From Kordia aestuariivivens (GTDB lineage Bacteria; Bacteroidota; Bacteroidia; Flavobacteriales; Flavobacteriaceae), in NCBI RefSeq assembly GCF_014397005.1, contig NZ_JACGWS010000002.1, positions 1 to 64,000 on the forward strand: a stretch of DNA of 64,000 bases, read 5' to 3'. The position numbers and the translations under genes are program-made. Every line of letters starts with the position of its first letter. The stretch's first letter is position 1. Below the pieces are notes generated by a model that did not search any database, had not been told where the DNA came from, and was given only the letters and a program-made list of their open reading frames with translations. Positions 61,661 through 64,000 of this stretch are shown here, in pieces.

Positions 61661-62425
61661 ATGGGCAAAATTATTGCTATCGCAAACCAAAAAGGTGGTG
61701 TCGGAAAAACGACTACTTCTGTAAACTTAGCGGCATCTTTAGGTGTGCTTGAAAAGAAAGTATTATTGATTGATGCAGATCCACAAGCAAATGCAACTTC
61801 CGGGTTGGGAATTGACGTGGAAAGCGTTGAAAAAGGTACGTATCAAGTGTTAGAACATACAGCAAGCGCAGCAGAAGTTGTGATAGAAACAAGTTCGCCA
61901 AACTTAAGTATTATTCCATCGCATATTGATTTGGTAGCTATTGAAATAGAATTGGTAGATAAAGATCAGCGTGAATATATGTTGAAAAAAGCATTGAAAC
62001 CAATTAAAGATCAATACGATTATATATTAATTGATTGTGCACCATCGTTAGGATTGTTAACTTTAAATGCATTAACTGCTGCGGATTCTGTGATGATTCC
62101 GATTCAGTGTGAGTATTTTGCATTGGAAGGTTTAGGAAAATTATTAAACACTATTAAAAGTGTTCAAAAAATACACAATGCTGATTTAGATATTGAAGGA
62201 TTGTTATTAACAATGTATGATTCTCGTTTGCGTTTATCGAACCAAGTGGTAGAAGAAGTACAAAAACATTTTAATGATATGGTGTTCACAACCATTATTC
62301 AACGAAATGTACGATTGAGCGAAGCACCAAGTTATGGCGAAAGTATTATTAAGTATGATGCAAGTAGTAAAGGTGCGAGTAATTATTTAAGTTTAGCACA
62401 CGAAGTGATTAAGAAAAATAAATAG
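61661..62425 (+). CDS. parA: Chromosome partitioning ATPase ParA
   Basis: A 254-residue deviant Walker-type ATPase that works with ParB in chromosome segregation. It has KGGVGKTT at 11-18 with the signature Lys, IDADPQANATSGL and IDCAPSLGLLTLNAL. The length and layout are typical of chromosomal ParA/Soj. It is followed by parB 16 bases later. No parS site (GTTTCACGTGAAAC-like) was seen in the window. Confidence 0.97.
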   Translation: MGKIIAIANQKGGVGKTTTSVNLAASLGVLEKKVLLIDADPQANATSGLGIDVESVEKGTYQVLEHTASAAEVVIETSSPNLSIIPSHIDLVAIEIELVDKDQREYMLKKALKPIKDQYDYILIDCAPSLGLLTLNALTAADSVMIPIQCEYFALEGLGKLLNTIKSVQKIHNADLDIEGLLLTMYDSRLRLSNQVVEEVQKHFNDMVFTTIIQRNVRLSEAPSYGESIIKYDASSKGASNYLSLAHEVIKKNK

Positions 62426-62441
62426 TGGCAAAGTAAGATTT

Positions 62442-63347
62442 ATGGCGAAGGCAACAAAAAAACAAGCGTTAGGAAGAGGATTATCTGCATTATTAAAAGA
62501 TCCTGAAAATGATATCACGTCGGTTTCAGACAAGAATGCTGATAAAGTCGTTGGAAGTATTGTAGAACTTGCAATTGGTACGATTGAAGTAAATCCGTTT
62601 CAACCGCGAACCAACTTTAATGAGGAAACATTGCGTGAATTAGCATCGTCTATAAAAGAATTAGGTGTAATTCAACCAATTACTGTACGTAAGTTAGGTT
62701 TTGAAAAATTTCAATTAGTTTCTGGAGAACGTCGTTTTAGAGCTTCTAAATTAATAGGACTCGAAACCATTCCTGCGTATGTGCGTATTGCGAACGATCA
62801 AGAATCGTTGGAAATGGCATTGGTAGAAAACATTCAACGTTCAGATTTAGATCCGATCGAAATTGCGTTATCATACCAACGATTGATTGACGAAATTAGC
62901 TTGACGCAAGAGCAGATGAGTCAACGTGTTGGAAAGAAACGTTCTACGATTGCCAATTATTTACGTTTGTTAAAATTAGATCCTATCATTCAAACAGGAA
63001 TGCGCGATGGTTTCCTAAGTATGGGACACGGACGTACCTTGGTCAATATTGAAAATACAAACGACCAATTGGAAATCTACGAGATGATTCTCACCAAATC
63101 ATTATCTGTTCGTGATACAGAAGAATTGGTAAAGAATTATAAAAAAGATAAAACAATAGATACGCCAACGAAAGAGAAAGAAGAACTTCCAAAGTACATT
63201 AAAAAAGGAGTTCGTGATTTTTCTGAATATTTTGGTCATAAAGTAGAAGTGAAAGTTGGGAGTAATGGAAAAGGAAAAATTAGCATTCCGTTTCATTCAG
63301 AAGAAGACTTTGCTCGAATTAAAAAATTACTAAAGAGTGGGAAATAG
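62442..63347 (+). CDS. parB: Chromosome partitioning protein ParB
   Basis: A 301-residue CTP-dependent DNA-binding clamp. It shows GRGLSALLKD at the N-terminus for ParA contact, the ParB/Srx box VSGERRFRASKL, VENIQRSDLDPIE, the helix-turn-helix QEQMSQRVGKKRSTIANYL and a C-terminal dimerisation part. The stop overlaps the next gene's GTG start by 11 bases, so these are coupled. Its parS targets are not in this window. Confidence 0.96.
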   Translation: MAKATKKQALGRGLSALLKDPENDITSVSDKNADKVVGSIVELAIGTIEVNPFQPRTNFNEETLRELASSIKELGVIQPITVRKLGFEKFQLVSGERRFRASKLIGLETIPAYVRIANDQESLEMALVENIQRSDLDPIEIALSYQRLIDEISLTQEQMSQRVGKKRSTIANYLRLLKLDPIIQTGMRDGFLSMGHGRTLVNIENTNDQLEIYEMILTKSLSVRDTEELVKNYKKDKTIDTPTKEKEELPKYIKKGVRDFSEYFGHKVEVKVGSNGKGKISIPFHSEEDFARIKKLLKSGK

Positions 63348-63948
63348 AATCATTTTAGCACTATGTTTCTTGTGTTTTGCATGCCAATTATCGTGGTCGC
63401 AAGAAGACACAGAGAAGAAAGATGTGAAAGAAAAGACGAAAGAAGCATCTGTTTTAAAGGTAGTGGACACTGTAAATGCAAATGCAGAAAAGGTCGTAAT
63501 TGATCCGTTGTCACCATCAAAAGCAGCTTTCTATTCGGCAATCTTACCCGGATTGGGACAAGCGTATAATAAAAAGTATTGGAAAATTCCGTTAGTATAT
63601 GCCGCGTTAGGAACCGGAATTTACTTTTATGTAGATAACAACAACAAATACAATCGATACAGACGTGCGTATAAAAGGCGTTTGGCTGGTTTTACGGATG
63701 ATGAATTTCAAAATGTTGTAGCAGATGATAATGCATTAATTGATGCACAAGAATTCTATCAGCGAAATCGTGATTTATCCTTATTATTAACGGTTATTGC
63801 GTATGTGCTGAATATTGTTGACGCTAATGTAGATGCACACTTGTTACAATTTAACGTAAGTGACGATCTCTCGTTGCGTCCACATATTGATCAGAATGAA
63901 ATTGATTTCAATCGAAATCTTGGAGTAACGCTCAATTTCAAATTTTAG
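63337..63948 (+). CDS. DUF5683 membrane-associated protein
   Basis: A 203-residue protein with a signal peptide (GNRIILALCFLCFACQLSWSQ) and a region SKAAFYSAILPGLGQAYNKKYW that matches the DUF5683 family. The start is GTG at 63337, overlapping parB by 11 bases; no ATG gives a signal peptide. The neighbours parA, parB, this gene and dapB recur in this order in flavobacteria. The function is unknown; it is probably envelope-located. Confidence 0.85.
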   Translation: MGNRIILALCFLCFACQLSWSQEDTEKKDVKEKTKEASVLKVVDTVNANAEKVVIDPLSPSKAAFYSAILPGLGQAYNKKYWKIPLVYAALGTGIYFYVDNNNKYNRYRRAYKRRLAGFTDDEFQNVVADDNALIDAQEFYQRNRDLSLLLTVIAYVLNIVDANVDAHLLQFNVSDDLSLRPHIDQNEIDFNRNLGVTLNFKF

Positions 63949-63980
63949 TCGTTGCACGATACATTCAAAAACAATAGCGT

Positions 63981-64000
63981 ATGAATATTGCATTGCTCGG
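63981..64000 (+). CDS. dapB: Start of dihydrodipicolinate reductase (partial)
   Basis: Only 20 bases are visible: an ATG followed by codons for MNIALL and the first bases of the next codon, matching the start of the DapB dinucleotide-binding domain (MNIALLG-type). The gene order parA-parB-DUF5683-dapB supports it. The gene runs off the window. Confidence 0.6.

Overview
The window is ordinary chromosomal DNA of a marine-type member of the Flavobacteriaceae (Bacteroidota). The evidence is AT-rich DNA, promoters of the TAnnTTTG -7 type without Shine-Dalgarno leaders, type IX secretion (T9SS) sorting domains of both types, and several lineage-typical neighbourhoods: ruvX-def-DUF5606-mazG, and OstA/ParA/ParB/DUF5683/dapB. 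The giant secreted repeat proteins and the Gly-Ala leader peptide would fit a Kordia-like organism, but that genus guess is inference. No rRNA, tRNA, phage, insertion sequence or CRISPR array was seen.

Layout. 1-5.9 kb: cold-shock protein, a small ABC exporter, uvrB behind a structured leader, a gene of unknown function that stops early, and a small exported protein. 5.9-20.5 kb: three secreted proteins of 1607, 708 and 2234 residues with type B T9SS C-termini, sharing one roughly 95-residue repeat (11, 2 and 15 copies by eye). 20.8-23.0 kb: an ABC-2 transporter divergent from a 62-residue Cys-rich leader peptide. 23-28.8 kb: housekeeping genes (nucleoid-associated protein, heme A synthase, CCA-adding enzyme, YrdC) plus a GxxExxY nuclease-family gene between 17-base inverted repeats. 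28.8-41.1 kb: a surface-glycan (LPS core/O-chain) region with six glycosyltransferases (four GT2, one GT4, one GT9), a possible seventh, two methyltransferase-like proteins, a polysaccharide deacetylase and a WaaP-type sugar kinase. 41.5-50 kb: dapD behind a second copy of the structured leader, an acyltransferase, a TPR protein, then ruvX, a small T9SS cargo, def, DUF5606, DinB and mazG. 50-61.4 kb (all minus strand): DUF349 protein, aroE, two DUF368 undecaprenyl-phosphate translocase-like proteins, a TPR protein, a class III aminotransferase, an astacin lipoprotein and an OstA-like protein. 61.6-64 kb (plus strand): parA, parB, a DUF5683 protein and the first bases of dapB.

How the parts fit. 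Much of the window concerns the cell envelope: glycan assembly (GT cluster, WaaP-like kinase, OstA-like protein, DUF368 carrier recycling), DAP for peptidoglycan (dapD, dapB), and surface cargo exported by T9SS. The most notable signals outside the genes are: a two-hairpin leader element before uvrB and dapD whose closing stem covaries between the two copies; a nuclease-family gene cassette with inverted repeat ends; a nonsense codon that appears to split a gene at 4682; a cluster of ATCAAGA palindromes at 13.1-13.25 kb; and 8- to 9-base tandem repeats placed at gene ends.
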